Shown: piece by piece, positions 45,134 through 54,650 of the stretch
Position numbering within the stretch: the stretch's first letter is position 1
Layout of the letters: each line of letters opens with the position of its first letter
Notes under the pieces: generated by a model
Seen by the model: only the letters and a program-made list of their open reading frames with translations
Databases searched by the model: none
What the model was told of the DNA's origin: nothing
DNA from: Arthrobacter sp. ISL-30
GTDB lineage: Bacteria > Actinomycetota > Actinomycetes > Actinomycetales > Micrococcaceae
Direction: 5' to 3'
NCBI RefSeq assembly: GCF_018613855.1
Contig: NZ_JAGGPK010000009.1
Span: forward strand, 112,592-176,591
DNA length: 64,000 nucleotides
Translations under genes and position numbers: made by a program

Positions 45134-45646
45134 GCGGGGCAGCAATCAGGACTATGACCTGGATAGCGCGACCTTACGCGAAACGTTCGGGCACTTTCCG
45201 TCCGGAGTCGCCGCCCTATGCTCGGATAGAAACGGGGTAAGCCAGGGAATCATAGCGTCGACTTTCACGGTGGGCGTTTCGCTCGATCCTCCGCTGGTGA
45301 TGTTCGCCGTGCAGAACTCCTCGCGCACATGGCCACTCATCCGTGACGGTGAACGAATCGGCGTTTCCATCCTGGCGGCTGACCAAGCGCAGGTCCGCCG
45401 CCAAATCGCTTCAAAGTCTGGAAACCGTTTTGCTGATGTCAGCGTGACCACCACTCCCTCCGGCGCCGTCTTCCTCGATGGGGCAGGGCTCTGGCTGGAC
45501 TGCTCGATTGAGTCGGAAACTCCGGCCGGGACCACACAGTGGTGCTGCTAAGGGTCCACGGCTTCTCCGCCGGGCACAACAGGCACGATCCACTCATCTT
45601 CCATGCGTCCGACTTCCGAAGCCTGAAAGTGCCCAGCTTCGCATAG
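45130..45646 (+). pseudogene. Flavin reductase-like (DIM6/NTAB) gene, frameshifted
   Basis: The domain is clear from LRETFGHFPSGVAALCSD to ADVSVTTTPSGAVFLDGAGLWLDC. In the open frame it stops early at 45549-45551, but with one extra G near 45528 the reading goes on as DHTVVLLRVHGFSAGHNRHD to a TAG at 45646, the family's expected ending. At the front, the natural GTG start (45130, overlapping the dioxygenase TGA) is in another frame, implying a second indel near 45145. It would supply FMNH2 to a sulfonate monooxygenase if intact. Confidence 0.7.
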
Positions 45647-45657
45647 CGTTGTCCAGG

Positions 45658-45688
45658 CGCCCGGCCGGATTATCCCGGCCGGGCGTTT
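45658..45688 (+). terminator. Terminator of the organosulfur operon
   Basis: CGCCCGGCCGG, 6-base loop, CCGGCCGGGCG, then TTT. Twelve bases after the TAG at 45646, which supports that TAG as the original gene end. Confidence 0.7.
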
Positions 45689-45820
45689 CGCATGTGGTTT
45701 TTGCGTGGGCGTTTGCCCTGGGAGTCGGATGCTTTTTCGTAAGCTTTCGCCGTAGTTCCCCGAGCCCCAAAGTCGTACCCTTTTGGTGGGGGTGGGCCGT
45801 GAGCATAAAGGAACGTCGCT

Positions 45821-47155
45821 ATGAAATGGATCAGGCCTGATAGCCCGGATTACGACGAAGCACGGAAGCTGTTCAATGCGATGATCGATCGGCGCCCGGC
45901 CGTGATCGCGCAATGTGCCGACCAGGCGGACGTGGCCGAAGCCCTCGCCTACGCGCACAACCACAACCTCAACATCGCGGTGCGGGCTGGCGGCCATTCC
46001 GTAGCCGGGATGTCGATGAACGACGGCGGCCTGGTGGTGGACGTCCGCCCCATGAAGGCCATCTCAGCTGATCCCGAGAACCAAACCGTGACGGCTGGGG
46101 CCGGGGTTACTTGGGGCGAGTTCGACCGGGTCGCGCAGGAGCATGGGCTAGCAGTCACAGGAGGCCGGGCTTCGACGACGGGCCTGGCCGGCTTCACCCT
46201 GGGCGGTGGCTCAGGATGGCTGGAGCGCTCATTCGGCTTCGCGTGCGACAGCCTGCAGTCGGTAGACCTTGTTACCGCCAAGGGCGAACGCGTCACGGCG
46301 AGCGCCACGGAGAATCCTGAACTTTTCTGGGCATTGCATGGCGGCGGTGGAAATTTCGGAGTGGCTACCTCCTTCACCTTCAAGATGCACCAGCTGGGGC
46401 CAACGGTCCAGGCCGGGCTGTTGCTATGGCCGGGCGAGGCTGCTACCGAGATTGCACGCGCTTATCGGGATGCCGCCATGGCCGCACCGGACAGTGTCGG
46501 CACAGGATTCGTCTTCCTCACGGCGCCGCCGGAACCGTTCGTCCCCGAGGACATGGTGGGCAAGATGGCGGTGGGTGTTGCATATCTATATGCCGGAGAT
46601 TCCGAGGAAGGGGAGGAACATGTCAAGCCGTTCAGGGAATTTGAACCGGCAGTGGACCTCGTGGGGCCTATGCCATATTCGGACTTCCAGTGCATGATCG
46701 ATGATCCTCCGGGACACTACAACTACTGGAGCGCCGACTATCACAATGAGCTGAGCGACGATGCCCTGCATCTGTTTGTCGATTCTGCCAACCGCTTGCC
46801 TGGCCCGGCCTCGCAGCAGCTGATTCTGCCGTGGGGTGGAGCCGTGGGCGGCCCGGCTGCTGCATCGACACCGCTCCAGCACCGAAACGCCCAATGGGTC
46901 AGCCACCCCTTCGGCCTCGCGGAGACACGCGAGGAAGGCGAGGAAGGCGAGGCCTGGGTCAAGCAATTCCGGCAGGATATAGCTCCCTACACCACAGGTG
47001 GGGTCTGGCTGAACTTCATTGGCAACGAAGGCCAGGACCGAATTATGGCAGCCTACGGCGAAGAGAACTACCGTCGGCTGTCACGGGTCAAGCGGGACTT
47101 CGATCCGGATAACACTTTCCGGGGCAACCAGAACATCCTGCCAGCCGGACACTAG
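45821..47155 (+). CDS. FAD-linked oxidoreductase (BBE family), second copy
   Basis: 444 residues. RAGGHSVAGMS holds the FAD-linking His; the second region RASTTGLAGFTLGGGSGWLERSFGFACDSL holds the Cys; the BBE end is DFDPDNTFRGNQNI. Clearly related to the gene at 9795-11183 but with a different substrate loop. AAAGGAACG lies before the ATG. Monocistronic. Confidence 0.85.
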   Translation: MKWIRPDSPDYDEARKLFNAMIDRRPAVIAQCADQADVAEALAYAHNHNLNIAVRAGGHSVAGMSMNDGGLVVDVRPMKAISADPENQTVTAGAGVTWGEFDRVAQEHGLAVTGGRASTTGLAGFTLGGGSGWLERSFGFACDSLQSVDLVTAKGERVTASATENPELFWALHGGGGNFGVATSFTFKMHQLGPTVQAGLLLWPGEAATEIARAYRDAAMAAPDSVGTGFVFLTAPPEPFVPEDMVGKMAVGVAYLYAGDSEEGEEHVKPFREFEPAVDLVGPMPYSDFQCMIDDPPGHYNYWSADYHNELSDDALHLFVDSANRLPGPASQQLILPWGGAVGGPAAASTPLQHRNAQWVSHPFGLAETREEGEEGEAWVKQFRQDIAPYTTGGVWLNFIGNEGQDRIMAAYGEENYRRLSRVKRDFDPDNTFRGNQNILPAGH

Positions 47156-47215
47156 AACCTGAGCGCGAGACCGAACGCCGAGCCGCCGTCGTATCCTCAG
47201 GTCTACACTTGCGCC

Positions 47216-48085
47216 ATGGCCGTGTACCTTGACCCGCCGCTGTGGCCCGCCCACGGCACTGTCTTCTCCCACCTGGTCTCTGATGAGTCTTTGGAGGAGC
47301 TGCACGAGTTCGCCGCGGCCGCAGGCGTTCCGGACCGCGCGTTCGACGGCGACCACTACGACGTTCCGGAGCGCCGCTACGACGACCTGCTCGCTGCAGG
47401 AGCGATCCCCGTGGAAGCGAGGGTCCTGGTCCGGAAGTTGATCGCGAGTGGCCTGCGAATTCCCGCCCGCCAGCGGAGCAAGGCGCTCACGGTTCCCCTT
47501 CTGGAACGCTGGAATGCAACGCTCCCGGGGCAGGAGGTCCTGGGGTTGGAGCTGCTCGAGCGCTGGGGAGAGGAGCACCGGAAGTATCACAGCAGGACGC
47601 ACCTGTTGGCTGTGCTTGAGGCGCTTGACCTGCTGGCCGGTTCGTCTCCAATTCCGCGAGCTGTCACGCTTGCAGCCTGGTTCCATGACGCCGTCTACGA
47701 GGGGGTCGCCGGGCAGGACGAGGAGCAGTCCGCGTGGCTGGCCGAGGACCGGCTTGGCGCGGCAGGGCTTGACGACAGCGAAGTCCATGAGGCGGCGCGC
47801 CTGGTACGGCTGACTTCCACGCATCGGCCTGAGCCCGGGGACCGCCCGGGTGCGCTGCTGTGCGACGCCGATCTTTCCGTCCTGGGCGGCACCCCGGAAG
47901 AGTACGGCCAGTACCTGAAGGCCGTCCGCGAAGACTATGCGCACGTCAGTGACGCCGATTTCGCGAAGGGGCGCGCCGCCGTCGTACGCCGACTGCTGGA
48001 CCTGGACCCGCTCTTCCACAGCGACCGGGCCAAGGCGCTCTGGAACGACGCCGCCAAAAGGAACCTGGAGGGTGAACTGAGATGA
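47216..48085 (+). CDS. DUF4031-HD phosphohydrolase fusion
   Basis: 289 residues. Residues 1-85 match DUF4031 (VYLDPPLWPAHG, SHLVSD, FDGDHYDVPERRYDDLL). Residues about 105-285 are an HD-type domain: KYHSRTHLLAVLEAL, WFHDAVYEG (HD pair), CDADLSVLGG. HD proteins are metal phosphohydrolases. TACACT (47204-47209) ends 7 bases before the ATG and no Shine-Dalgarno is seen, so the mRNA is probably leaderless. Overlaps the next gene by 4 bases. Confidence 0.8.
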   Translation: MAVYLDPPLWPAHGTVFSHLVSDESLEELHEFAAAAGVPDRAFDGDHYDVPERRYDDLLAAGAIPVEARVLVRKLIASGLRIPARQRSKALTVPLLERWNATLPGQEVLGLELLERWGEEHRKYHSRTHLLAVLEALDLLAGSSPIPRAVTLAAWFHDAVYEGVAGQDEEQSAWLAEDRLGAAGLDDSEVHEAARLVRLTSTHRPEPGDRPGALLCDADLSVLGGTPEEYGQYLKAVREDYAHVSDADFAKGRAAVVRRLLDLDPLFHSDRAKALWNDAAKRNLEGELR

Positions 48086-48891
48086 ACGCGCCTATTTCGC
48101 ATACCCTCCATGAGCATTCCGCGGGTGCGGTGCATCGGCAGTTGCCGTACACCGTGCGCTTCGAATGGGGGCTCGACGGCGCCCGGACGGTCGCTCCTGG
48201 TGCCGACCTCGCCGTAGTGGTGGACATCCTGTCCTTCACCACCTGCGTCAGCGTTGCAATCGACCGGGGAGCCGAAGTCATTCCCTATCCCTGGAAGGAC
48301 CCGGGCGCCGAGGACTTCGCCGCGCATCACAGCGCCCAACTGGCAGGTCCCCGCAATGGCGGCGGGCTCAGCCTCTCCCCCGCAAGCCTGCGCGCCGCTG
48401 AATCCCTGGACCGCCTGGTGCTGCCTTCACCAAACGGATCCGCGATCTGCCACGAGCTGTCAGCCGAGGTTCCACTGCTCGCGGCCGTGTCGCTCCGCAA
48501 CGCTGCGGCGACTGCGGACTGGGCTGTTTCGCAGTTGCCGGAAGACGCAGTGATAGCGGTCATCGCCGCCGGAGAGCGTTGGCCGGACGGCTCGCTGCGA
48601 CCGGGAGTCGAGGACCAGATCGGCGCCGGAGCATTCATTGCCGGGCTGCTGGCGGGCGGGAAGGGGGGCTATGAACCGGAGGACGGCAGTCACGGCTACG
48701 CTCCGGAGGCCGTTGCCGCCATGGCCGTCTTCGACGCCGCCGAACCCCGGCTCCGCGAGATGCTGCACGGCTGTTCGAGCGGCCGGGAATTGTCCGGTGA
48801 AGGATACGCGGACGACGTCAACATCGCCGCCGAACTTGACGACAGTTCTGCGGTGGCAATCTGGGCGGACGGGGCGTTCCGCCGTCGCTGA
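48082..48891 (+). CDS. 2-phosphosulfolactate phosphatase (ComB) family protein
   Basis: 269 residues. VVVDILSFTTCVSVAIDRGAEVIPY is the ComB N-terminal motif; LSPASL, LPSPNGSAI and VIAAGERWPDGSLRP complete the active site of this Mg-dependent family. In methanogens ComB acts in coenzyme M synthesis; actinobacteria lack that pathway, so the substrate here is unknown. Translationally coupled to the DUF4031-HD gene. Confidence 0.85.
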   Translation: MNAPISHTLHEHSAGAVHRQLPYTVRFEWGLDGARTVAPGADLAVVVDILSFTTCVSVAIDRGAEVIPYPWKDPGAEDFAAHHSAQLAGPRNGGGLSLSPASLRAAESLDRLVLPSPNGSAICHELSAEVPLLAAVSLRNAAATADWAVSQLPEDAVIAVIAAGERWPDGSLRPGVEDQIGAGAFIAGLLAGGKGGYEPEDGSHGYAPEAVAAMAVFDAAEPRLREMLHGCSSGRELSGEGYADDVNIAAELDDSSAVAIWADGAFRRR

Positions 48892-48894
48892 CGG

Positions 48895-49017
48895 CTAGCC
48901 GGCGAGAATCGGCCCGGAATCTTTGACGTCCCTCAGCACTGCCGTCTTGGGATCAGTGCGGGTAAAGTGAAGGAAGCCGTCTTGTCCGATGAAGGCCCGG
49001 GCGGCGACGCCCCGCAT
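48895..49017 (-). CDS. Possible 40-codon small ORF
   Basis: ATG at 49017 to TAG at 48895. The peptide (ARAFIGQDGFLHFTRTDPKT...) has a natural-looking composition but I recognise no family. It may be a small protein or a gene remnant. Confidence 0.3.
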   Translation of the reverse strand: MRGVAARAFIGQDGFLHFTRTDPKTAVLRDVKDSGPILAG

Positions 49018-49077
49018 GTTTGCCGCCAGCCTGGACGGTTTTCAGGCATCGAATAGCAGAGCTTGGTGAACCGCTTG

Positions 49078-49329
49078 ATGCACGCGACCCCTGAACGGCG
49101 CCACGGTACCGATGTATCCCTGCCGTCATCATCGACTGGACCGATCTGTGGCGTTTGCCGGACGGATGCCTATCTAAGTTTTGAAAACTTCATCCCTGCC
49201 TCTTACAGCACAGAGCAGAAAGGTCTCGTGCCCTCGGTGGTGAGCTTCAGCTGCAGGCACTGCGGCCATCACTATCACCAGAATGCCCCCGACGGCTGGG
49301 TCCCGCCGGGCTGGCAATGGTACGACTGA
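49078..49329 (+). CDS. Small zinc-ribbon-like protein
   Basis: About 83 residues from the ATG at 49078 (a TTG at 49063 is in frame). Two CxxC pairs, CGVC and CRHCGHHYH, could bind one zinc. The C-terminus DGWVPPGWQWYD is aromatic. No family recognised and no clear ribosome binding site. Confidence 0.5.
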   Translation: MHATPERRHGTDVSLPSSSTGPICGVCRTDAYLSFENFIPASYSTEQKGLVPSVVSFSCRHCGHHYHQNAPDGWVPPGWQWYD

Positions 49330-49502
49330 TTAACTGCGCGTCTTAACTACGCGGCCCAAAGAACGTCCCTGTCTTGGGTTGTTGTCCCATGCCTTTCGGC
49401 CCTTGTTGGTCAAACGCAGAACCGTCATGATCCCTTATATGAGCCCGCGAAGGTAATAGCCTTCCGGACCTTTGGCACGGGCATCGGGCGAAGGGGCAGC
49501 TG

Positions 49503-50687
49503 ATGGACGGACGGACGGTGATTGACTGGCGCGGCCGCGTGGACGGATACAGCGGGTTCGCCGTGGAGGCGCGCGGAATGATCGCCTGCCTGCGTGGAGC
49601 CGGCTATAAGGTTCAAGGAATTACGACGCCGGCCGTCCCCGGGGCGTCCGAGTTACCTCCAGCGAAATCCATTCTCGGCACCGGGATAAAGCGGTCCCGA
49701 AGGCAAACCGTCCCTGCGCTGACCATTGTGCACCTTCCCTGGCATGACAAAGGCTGGGATAACCTGCACCGGCCTGTGGTGTGGCGGGCGATGTTCGAAA
49801 CGGCCTCAGTGCCGCCGGCGTGGAGCCAGCGCCTGGACGACGTGGACGAGGTATGGGTTCCGTCCACGTTCAACGCCACCACATTCGCCGCTGCGGGTGT
49901 GTCCCGGAGCAAGCTGAGGGTCATCCCGGAAGTGATCGACCGGCATTGGTTCCAGACCCGGGCTGCAACCCCCGCTCCAAACGGGACTTTCAGGTTTCTG
50001 TCGGTTTTCCGGTGGCAGGAACGGAAAGGATGGGACCTCCTGCTCCGCGCCTATCTGCAGGAGTTCAACCGGAACGACGACGTCGAGCTCGTGATCCGAG
50101 CAGATCCGTTTGGCCCGGCAACACCCGACATCGCCGAAACCATTGCACAGACTGTCAAGACCGTCCGACCCTTCCACACCCCGGTTGTTACCTTCCTGCC
50201 CAACACTCTGCCGCCCGGTCGCTTGCGGCGCCTGTACGCCAGATGCCACGCCTTTGTATTGCCGACGCGGGGAGAAGCTTGTGGTCGCCCCTTCATGGAA
50301 GCGATGGCGTGCGGCCTGATCACCATAGGCACCGGATGGGGCGGTCACCTCGACTTCATGAACAGCTCAAACTCACTTCTGGTGAAGTCTGAACTAACGG
50401 ATGTCTCGCCTGGAGCCGTGCATGAATGGCCCTACTACCAGAATCAGAGATGGGCGGAGCCTTCCCTGCCGGACCTTCGCCGGTGCATGCGCCGCGCGGT
50501 CAACGGCGGTCCTTCGATTACCGAAATCCGCCGGAGGGCCGCCGCAACCATCAGGGAACTCCATTCCCCGGACAGGCTCACCGAGGCGTTTCTCCCGGAA
50601 GTCCGCCGGATCATCCAGCAATCGAGGCCCGTGGAACCAACTGAACCGGCTGCCGGATCCGCCGATGTCCCAATCTGGCAGATCTAG
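49503..50687 (+). CDS. Glycosyltransferase, GT4 family
   Basis: 394 residues; AAGGGG lies 6 bases before the ATG. GT-B fold: N-terminal DWRGRVDGYSGFAVEARG, the central hinge FLSVFRWQERKGWDLLLRAY, and the C-terminal E-x7-E motif in GEACGRPFMEAMACG. The retaining GT4 group transfers sugars from nucleotide donors. Convergent with an orphan response regulator; product unknown. Confidence 0.85.
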   Translation: MDGRTVIDWRGRVDGYSGFAVEARGMIACLRGAGYKVQGITTPAVPGASELPPAKSILGTGIKRSRRQTVPALTIVHLPWHDKGWDNLHRPVVWRAMFETASVPPAWSQRLDDVDEVWVPSTFNATTFAAAGVSRSKLRVIPEVIDRHWFQTRAATPAPNGTFRFLSVFRWQERKGWDLLLRAYLQEFNRNDDVELVIRADPFGPATPDIAETIAQTVKTVRPFHTPVVTFLPNTLPPGRLRRLYARCHAFVLPTRGEACGRPFMEAMACGLITIGTGWGGHLDFMNSSNSLLVKSELTDVSPGAVHEWPYYQNQRWAEPSLPDLRRCMRRAVNGGPSITEIRRRAAATIRELHSPDRLTEAFLPEVRRIIQQSRPVEPTEPAAGSADVPIWQI

Positions 50688-50745
50688 CAACGAAATCAGC
50701 GCAACGAATGGGGCGGCGAGGATGACTCAGCGCGGGGAGGAAAAT

Positions 50746-51132
50746 TCAGCGTCGGAACGGTGGGTCAGGTGTGGGCGAACATATTCTGTTGACTACGTCC
50801 CTTAACTCAAAGGGGCGGAATGGTTTGGCCAGGTAGGCGGAAGACCCGGAGGCCATGGCATCCAGTTCATCGGCGACTGTTGCTCGTGCCGTGAGTATCA
50901 GCAGAGGCGCTGCCGACACTTTCCTAAGATCGCGGGCTAGATGCAGTCCGTCAGCATCGGGCAGACCGAGATCCAGGGTAATCAATGCGAGGTTCATCCT
51001 GCGGGCCTCTTCCAGTGCGGCACTGCCAGTGTGCACTGCGCGAACCCCGAAGCCCTCCTCGGCGAGGATCAAACAAATCAGATCGGAAATGTCCCCATCG
51101 TCTTCGACAACGAGGCAGATACCCCTAGACAT
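50746..51132 (-). CDS. Single-domain response regulator
   Basis: 128 residues, receiver only: acidic pocket EDD (10-12), phosphoacceptor D54 (TLDLGLPDADG), T81 and K103. GGGGGGCC lies before the ATG. No output domain, so it acts through a protein partner. No kinase is adjacent. A small Cys-containing reading frame lies directly upstream on the same strand and overlaps its start. Confidence 0.88.
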   Translation of the reverse strand: MSRGICLVVEDDGDISDLICLILAEEGFGVRAVHTGSAALEEARRMNLALITLDLGLPDADGLHLARDLRKVSAAPLLILTARATVADELDAMASGSSAYLAKPFRPFELRDVVNRICSPTPDPPFRR

Positions 51133-51356
51133 GGCCCCCCTGCATTTTTGGTAGGTCTGCTCTGAAAGTGGCCGACATAGATTGGGTAGGCTTCATCTAA
51201 AAATGCCTCACTGTCGGCCTCCCAACATGCCACATCGGACCCGAACCGTTGTGTGCGGGACTTCATGTTCAGCAAGCCCCTCAGGCAGATCGGGCGACGC
51301 TGGACTTTCCAGTAAACCGTCGCGCCAGCACTCTCGCACGAGTAGTTTGTACTCGT
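51078..51356 (-). CDS. Small Cys peptide B, ACG in place of the ATG
   Basis: Reading frame from position 51356 to TGA at 51078. It starts TSTNYSCESAG, then VYWKVQ, matching peptide A at 60006-60197 (STRYSC, VYWKVQ). The codon aligned with the ATG of A is ACG here, and no ATG or GTG lies just upstream. Third-base changes (TGC/TGT, GTC/GTG) with conserved residues argue for past coding. The end overlaps the response regulator start by 55 bases. It may be a dead gene or use a rare start. Confidence 0.4.
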   Translation of the reverse strand, partial: TSTNYSCESAGATVYWKVQRRPICLRGLLNMKSRTQRFGSDVACWEADSEAFLDEAYPIYVGHFQSRPTKNAGGPCLGVSASLSKTMGTFPI

Positions 51357-51614
51357 TTCCGAAGGACTTTTGAGCTTAGCTATTCGGGTACCTACCCTTG
51401 GACGACTGGGTGGCGGGCATGACTTTTCAGCTCCTTCTTCTGGGTAGCCTCTGAGAATGCCCTGTTGCTGCGCCTGTGGCCGGTTACGGAAGTATGAAAG
51501 TTTTGGTAGTCGGCGCGAGCGGACTTGTGACATCGAGAGGATGTTCGAAACCTAAGTCCGTGAGGGATTACTGGGGGCGGGGCCACCTTTTGGTGCCCGC
51601 CCTCAGTGCTTCAT

Positions 51615-51632
51615 CGGCCTGTTATCAGGCCG
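51615..51632 (-). terminator. Hairpin after the class III aminotransferase
   Basis: CGGCCTG, TTAT loop, CAGGCCG, 10 bases beyond the aminotransferase stop on its strand. A second, bulged GC-rich stem lies at 51573-51602. Region 51133-51641 holds only the small peptide frame besides these. Confidence 0.45.
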
Positions 51633-51641
51633 GTGGCTCTA

Positions 51642-52970
51642 TCAACTGACTGCCCTGAGGGCTTCGTCGTAGATCTCCAGCGCCATGCGCACTTCCTCGG
51701 GGGTGACGACGGCCGGCGGGACGACGTGGATTCGGTTGTCCGCGATGAACGGCAGCAGGCCACGGTTCATCAGCTCGGCCTTGATCTTCCCCATGATCGC
51801 GGCGGACACGGGCTGCCTGGTCTGGCGATCCTGAACCAGTTCCAGGGCCCAGAAGACACCCCGACCCCGGACTTCCCCGATGATCGGGTGCCGGGCAGCA
51901 AGCGCAGCCAGGCCTGGAGCGAGGTGATCCCGGCCGATGCGTTCGGCGTTTCCGACGATGTTGTCTTCCTCGAACGCGTCGATGGAAGCGACGATCGAGG
52001 CCGCGGCGAGAGGGTGGCCGGAATAGGTCAGGCCTCCGGGGAAGACCCGCTCGTCAAACGTGCTGGCGATCTCCTCGGAGATGATGACTCCGCCAACCGG
52101 AACGTATCCGGAGTTGACACCCTTTGCGAAGGTGATCAGGTCTGGCTTGACGTTGAAGGCGTCCAGGGCGAACCAGTCGCCGGTGCGCCCGAAGCCGGCC
52201 ATGACCTCGTCAAGGATGAGCACGATCCCGTGCTCGTCGCACAAGGCCCTGACGCCCTCGAGATAACCGGGCGGCGGGACCAGGATTCCAGCTGTGCCCG
52301 GAACGGTTTCGAGCAGCACGGCCGCTACGGACTGCGGCCCCTCCAATTCGATGGTCCGTCGCAGGTGGTGCAGGGCGCGCTCGGCTTCCTGCTCAGGGGT
52401 TTCGGCCCAGAACTCGGAGCGGTAAAGGTAGGGTCCGAAAACGTGGACGTGGCCGCGGGAGTATTCGTTGGGGATCCTGCGCCAGTCGCCGGTGGCGACG
52501 ACCGCAGCGCCTGTGTTGCCATGGTAGGAGCGGTAACGGGAGATGACCTTGTCGCGACCGGTGCGCAGGCGTGCCATGCGGATGGCGTTCTCGTTCGCGT
52601 CGGCGCCGCCGTTGGTGAAGAAGATTTTGTCCATACCGGCCGGCGCGTGGGCAAGGATCCGCTCAGCGGCCAGGCCCCGGGTGTGGTTTGCGTGTGCGGG
52701 AGCAACGGTGACGAGGGCTTCGGCTTGCTGCTTGATTGCCTCAATGACGCGGGGATGCTGGTGGCCGATGTTGGTGTTGACCAACTGGCTGGAGAAGTCG
52801 AGGTAAGTCCGGCCGTCATGATCCCATACCGTGCTGCCGGAGCCTCCGGCGATGACCAAAGGATTAAGGGTCTTTTGGGTTGACCACGAGTGGAAGACGT
52901 TGGCTCTATCCAGGGCTACGACGTCGGCGTTTGTGACTGGTGCGGCGAGAGCGGTCCGGGTAGGAGTCAT
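51642..52970 (-). CDS. Class III aminotransferase
   Basis: 442 residues. PLP Lys in LITFAKGVNSGYVPVGG; cofactor Asp in LILDEVMAGFGRTG; YHGNTGAAVVATGD and GLTYSGHPLAAA are standard. Class III enzymes use beta-alanine, GABA or other omega-amines. It is divergent from a PucR regulator, and a (broken) mmsA lies nearby, so beta-alanine to malonate semialdehyde is a reasonable guess, not shown. Confidence 0.85.
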   Translation of the reverse strand: MTPTRTALAAPVTNADVVALDRANVFHSWSTQKTLNPLVIAGGSGSTVWDHDGRTYLDFSSQLVNTNIGHQHPRVIEAIKQQAEALVTVAPAHANHTRGLAAERILAHAPAGMDKIFFTNGGADANENAIRMARLRTGRDKVISRYRSYHGNTGAAVVATGDWRRIPNEYSRGHVHVFGPYLYRSEFWAETPEQEAERALHHLRRTIELEGPQSVAAVLLETVPGTAGILVPPPGYLEGVRALCDEHGIVLILDEVMAGFGRTGDWFALDAFNVKPDLITFAKGVNSGYVPVGGVIISEEIASTFDERVFPGGLTYSGHPLAAASIVASIDAFEEDNIVGNAERIGRDHLAPGLAALAARHPIIGEVRGRGVFWALELVQDRQTRQPVSAAIMGKIKAELMNRGLLPFIADNRIHVVPPAVVTPEEVRMALEIYDEALRAVS

Positions 52971-53101
52971 GAGGAGGTTCCTCTCTTAGGAGCAATTCGG
53001 GGGCTTCCCTTTCATGATCAGGCGGAGGACTGTTTTAGTTCGTTAGACATTTGTATATTTGACTGCGTCGCGAACTACTTTTTGCCAAGGGGATTACCAC
53101 A

Positions 53102-54634
53102 GTGCCGCCAACCATCAACACGCTCTTGCACAACGCCTCCCTGAACCTGCGGCTCGTCGTTCCGGACGCGGAAAGCAAGATCCTCGATTCGGCGGTTTCC
53201 TGGGTGCACAGTTCGGACCTTGATGATCCAACGCCTTTCCTCGATCCGGGCCAGCTGCTGTTGACCGACGGGACGCAGTTCCGGGTTTCGGACGCGTCTC
53301 CTGACCTGTTCGATACCTACGTCAGGCGGCTGGTGGAGCACGGAATTTGTGGTCTCGGCTTTGCCACCCAGGTAGTCCACGGCACGCTTCCGCAAGGACT
53401 GGAGGACGCGTGCAGGGAACAGGGCCTGCCGCTGCTGGAGGTACCGGACCTGACCCCCTTCATCGCCATTATCCGGTTCGTAGCAGATTGGCTGGCCAGG
53501 GAGCAGAACGCGAGATCCGAATGGTCGCTGCAGGCCCAGAGAGCCATCGCACGGGCTGCCCTCCGCCCGGACGGACTCCGGTCCATTCTTGCCGAACTGG
53601 AGCGCCAGCTCCATGGATGGGTTGCCCTGTTCGATGCGGCAGGAAACCACATCCTTATGCCCAACAACCGTCCGATGCCCTCGACACTTGCGCCAGGAGT
53701 CAACGAGGCCGTCAGGAAGGCATTAGACCAGGGAGCGCGGTCAGTCTCGCAACCGAGCATTGAAGGCCAGCAGGTTACTTTGCAGACATTGGGGCGGCGG
53801 CATCATCTGCGCGGTGTGCTGGCTTTGGGCGCCATCGAACCCTTGGACCCTGCGCGGACGGACATCATCAACAGCGTGATCGCCCTGGCCAGCCTTGCCC
53901 TTGAACAAGCGCGGACGCTGGACACTGCACGCCGCCACCTGCGCGCAGGGGTCTTCGAACAGCTGGTTTCAGGAAGCATGGACGTCGCGGCGCGAACTGC
54001 GGGACAGGTGTGGGGCCGCCTTCCCGCTGAACCTGTGATCGTTACAGTGGTCCAGCCCCCGGGCCAGGGGCAGAATCTTTTGGAAGCACTCGAACTATTG
54101 TCTGACGACCACCGCGGCGCCGTGTTCTATGCACAACGTAACGAGAACGTCGTCGTGCTGGCCGGCCCCTCTCACCAGCAGAAGGTTACCCTGCTGCTGG
54201 GGCGGTACGGTGCGACAGCCGGAACCTCCGCGGAAACCGGCTTTCCAGGCTTGGAGCGGGCCCTGAAGGAAGGCGAGCGGGCCCTGCGCCGGGCCATTGA
54301 GTTGTCCCGCCCGCTGGTTAGGTTCGAGGAGATTTCTGAAGGCGGGATGCTGGGCCTGCTTCCACGCGAGGAAGCCGGGTCTGTTGCCAAGCGGTTGCTG
54401 GAGCCGCTGGCAAAGCATGATGACGCCGAGCAAACACAGCTCTTGCCAACGGTGGCCGCTTGGTTGGCTAACAACTGTGTCTGGGACCGGACAGCCAGGC
54501 AATTGGGAATACACCGCCACACGCTGCGGAACAGGATCGACGCCGCCGGTACAGTTTTGGGCCTCAACCTGGACGGACTGCGGGACAGGCTGGAACTGTT
54601 TGCTGCGCTGCAGTTCGCCGAGGAAACCTCTTAA
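53102..54634 (+). CDS. PucR-family transcriptional regulator
   Basis: 510 residues from a GTG. The N-terminal PucR domain has WVHSSDLDDPTPFLDPGQLLLTDG; the C-terminal HTH_30 is ARQLGIHRHTLRNRIDAAGTVLG with the end segment GLRDRLELFAALQ. PucR-type regulators activate purine or amine catabolism. Divergent from the class III aminotransferase 131 bases away, its probable target. Confidence 0.88.
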   Translation: MPPTINTLLHNASLNLRLVVPDAESKILDSAVSWVHSSDLDDPTPFLDPGQLLLTDGTQFRVSDASPDLFDTYVRRLVEHGICGLGFATQVVHGTLPQGLEDACREQGLPLLEVPDLTPFIAIIRFVADWLAREQNARSEWSLQAQRAIARAALRPDGLRSILAELERQLHGWVALFDAAGNHILMPNNRPMPSTLAPGVNEAVRKALDQGARSVSQPSIEGQQVTLQTLGRRHHLRGVLALGAIEPLDPARTDIINSVIALASLALEQARTLDTARRHLRAGVFEQLVSGSMDVAARTAGQVWGRLPAEPVIVTVVQPPGQGQNLLEALELLSDDHRGAVFYAQRNENVVVLAGPSHQQKVTLLLGRYGATAGTSAETGFPGLERALKEGERALRRAIELSRPLVRFEEISEGGMLGLLPREEAGSVAKRLLEPLAKHDDAEQTQLLPTVAAWLANNCVWDRTARQLGIHRHTLRNRIDAAGTVLGLNLDGLRDRLELFAALQFAEETS

Positions 54635-54637
54635 GGC

Positions 54638-54650
54638 AACGCGGGGTCAC
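54638..54650. repeat. 13-base repeat flanking the surface protein-sortase pair, left
   Basis: AACGCGGGGTCAC. Its exact reverse complement is at 56341-56353 in the terminator after the sortase gene. Confidence 0.4.
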
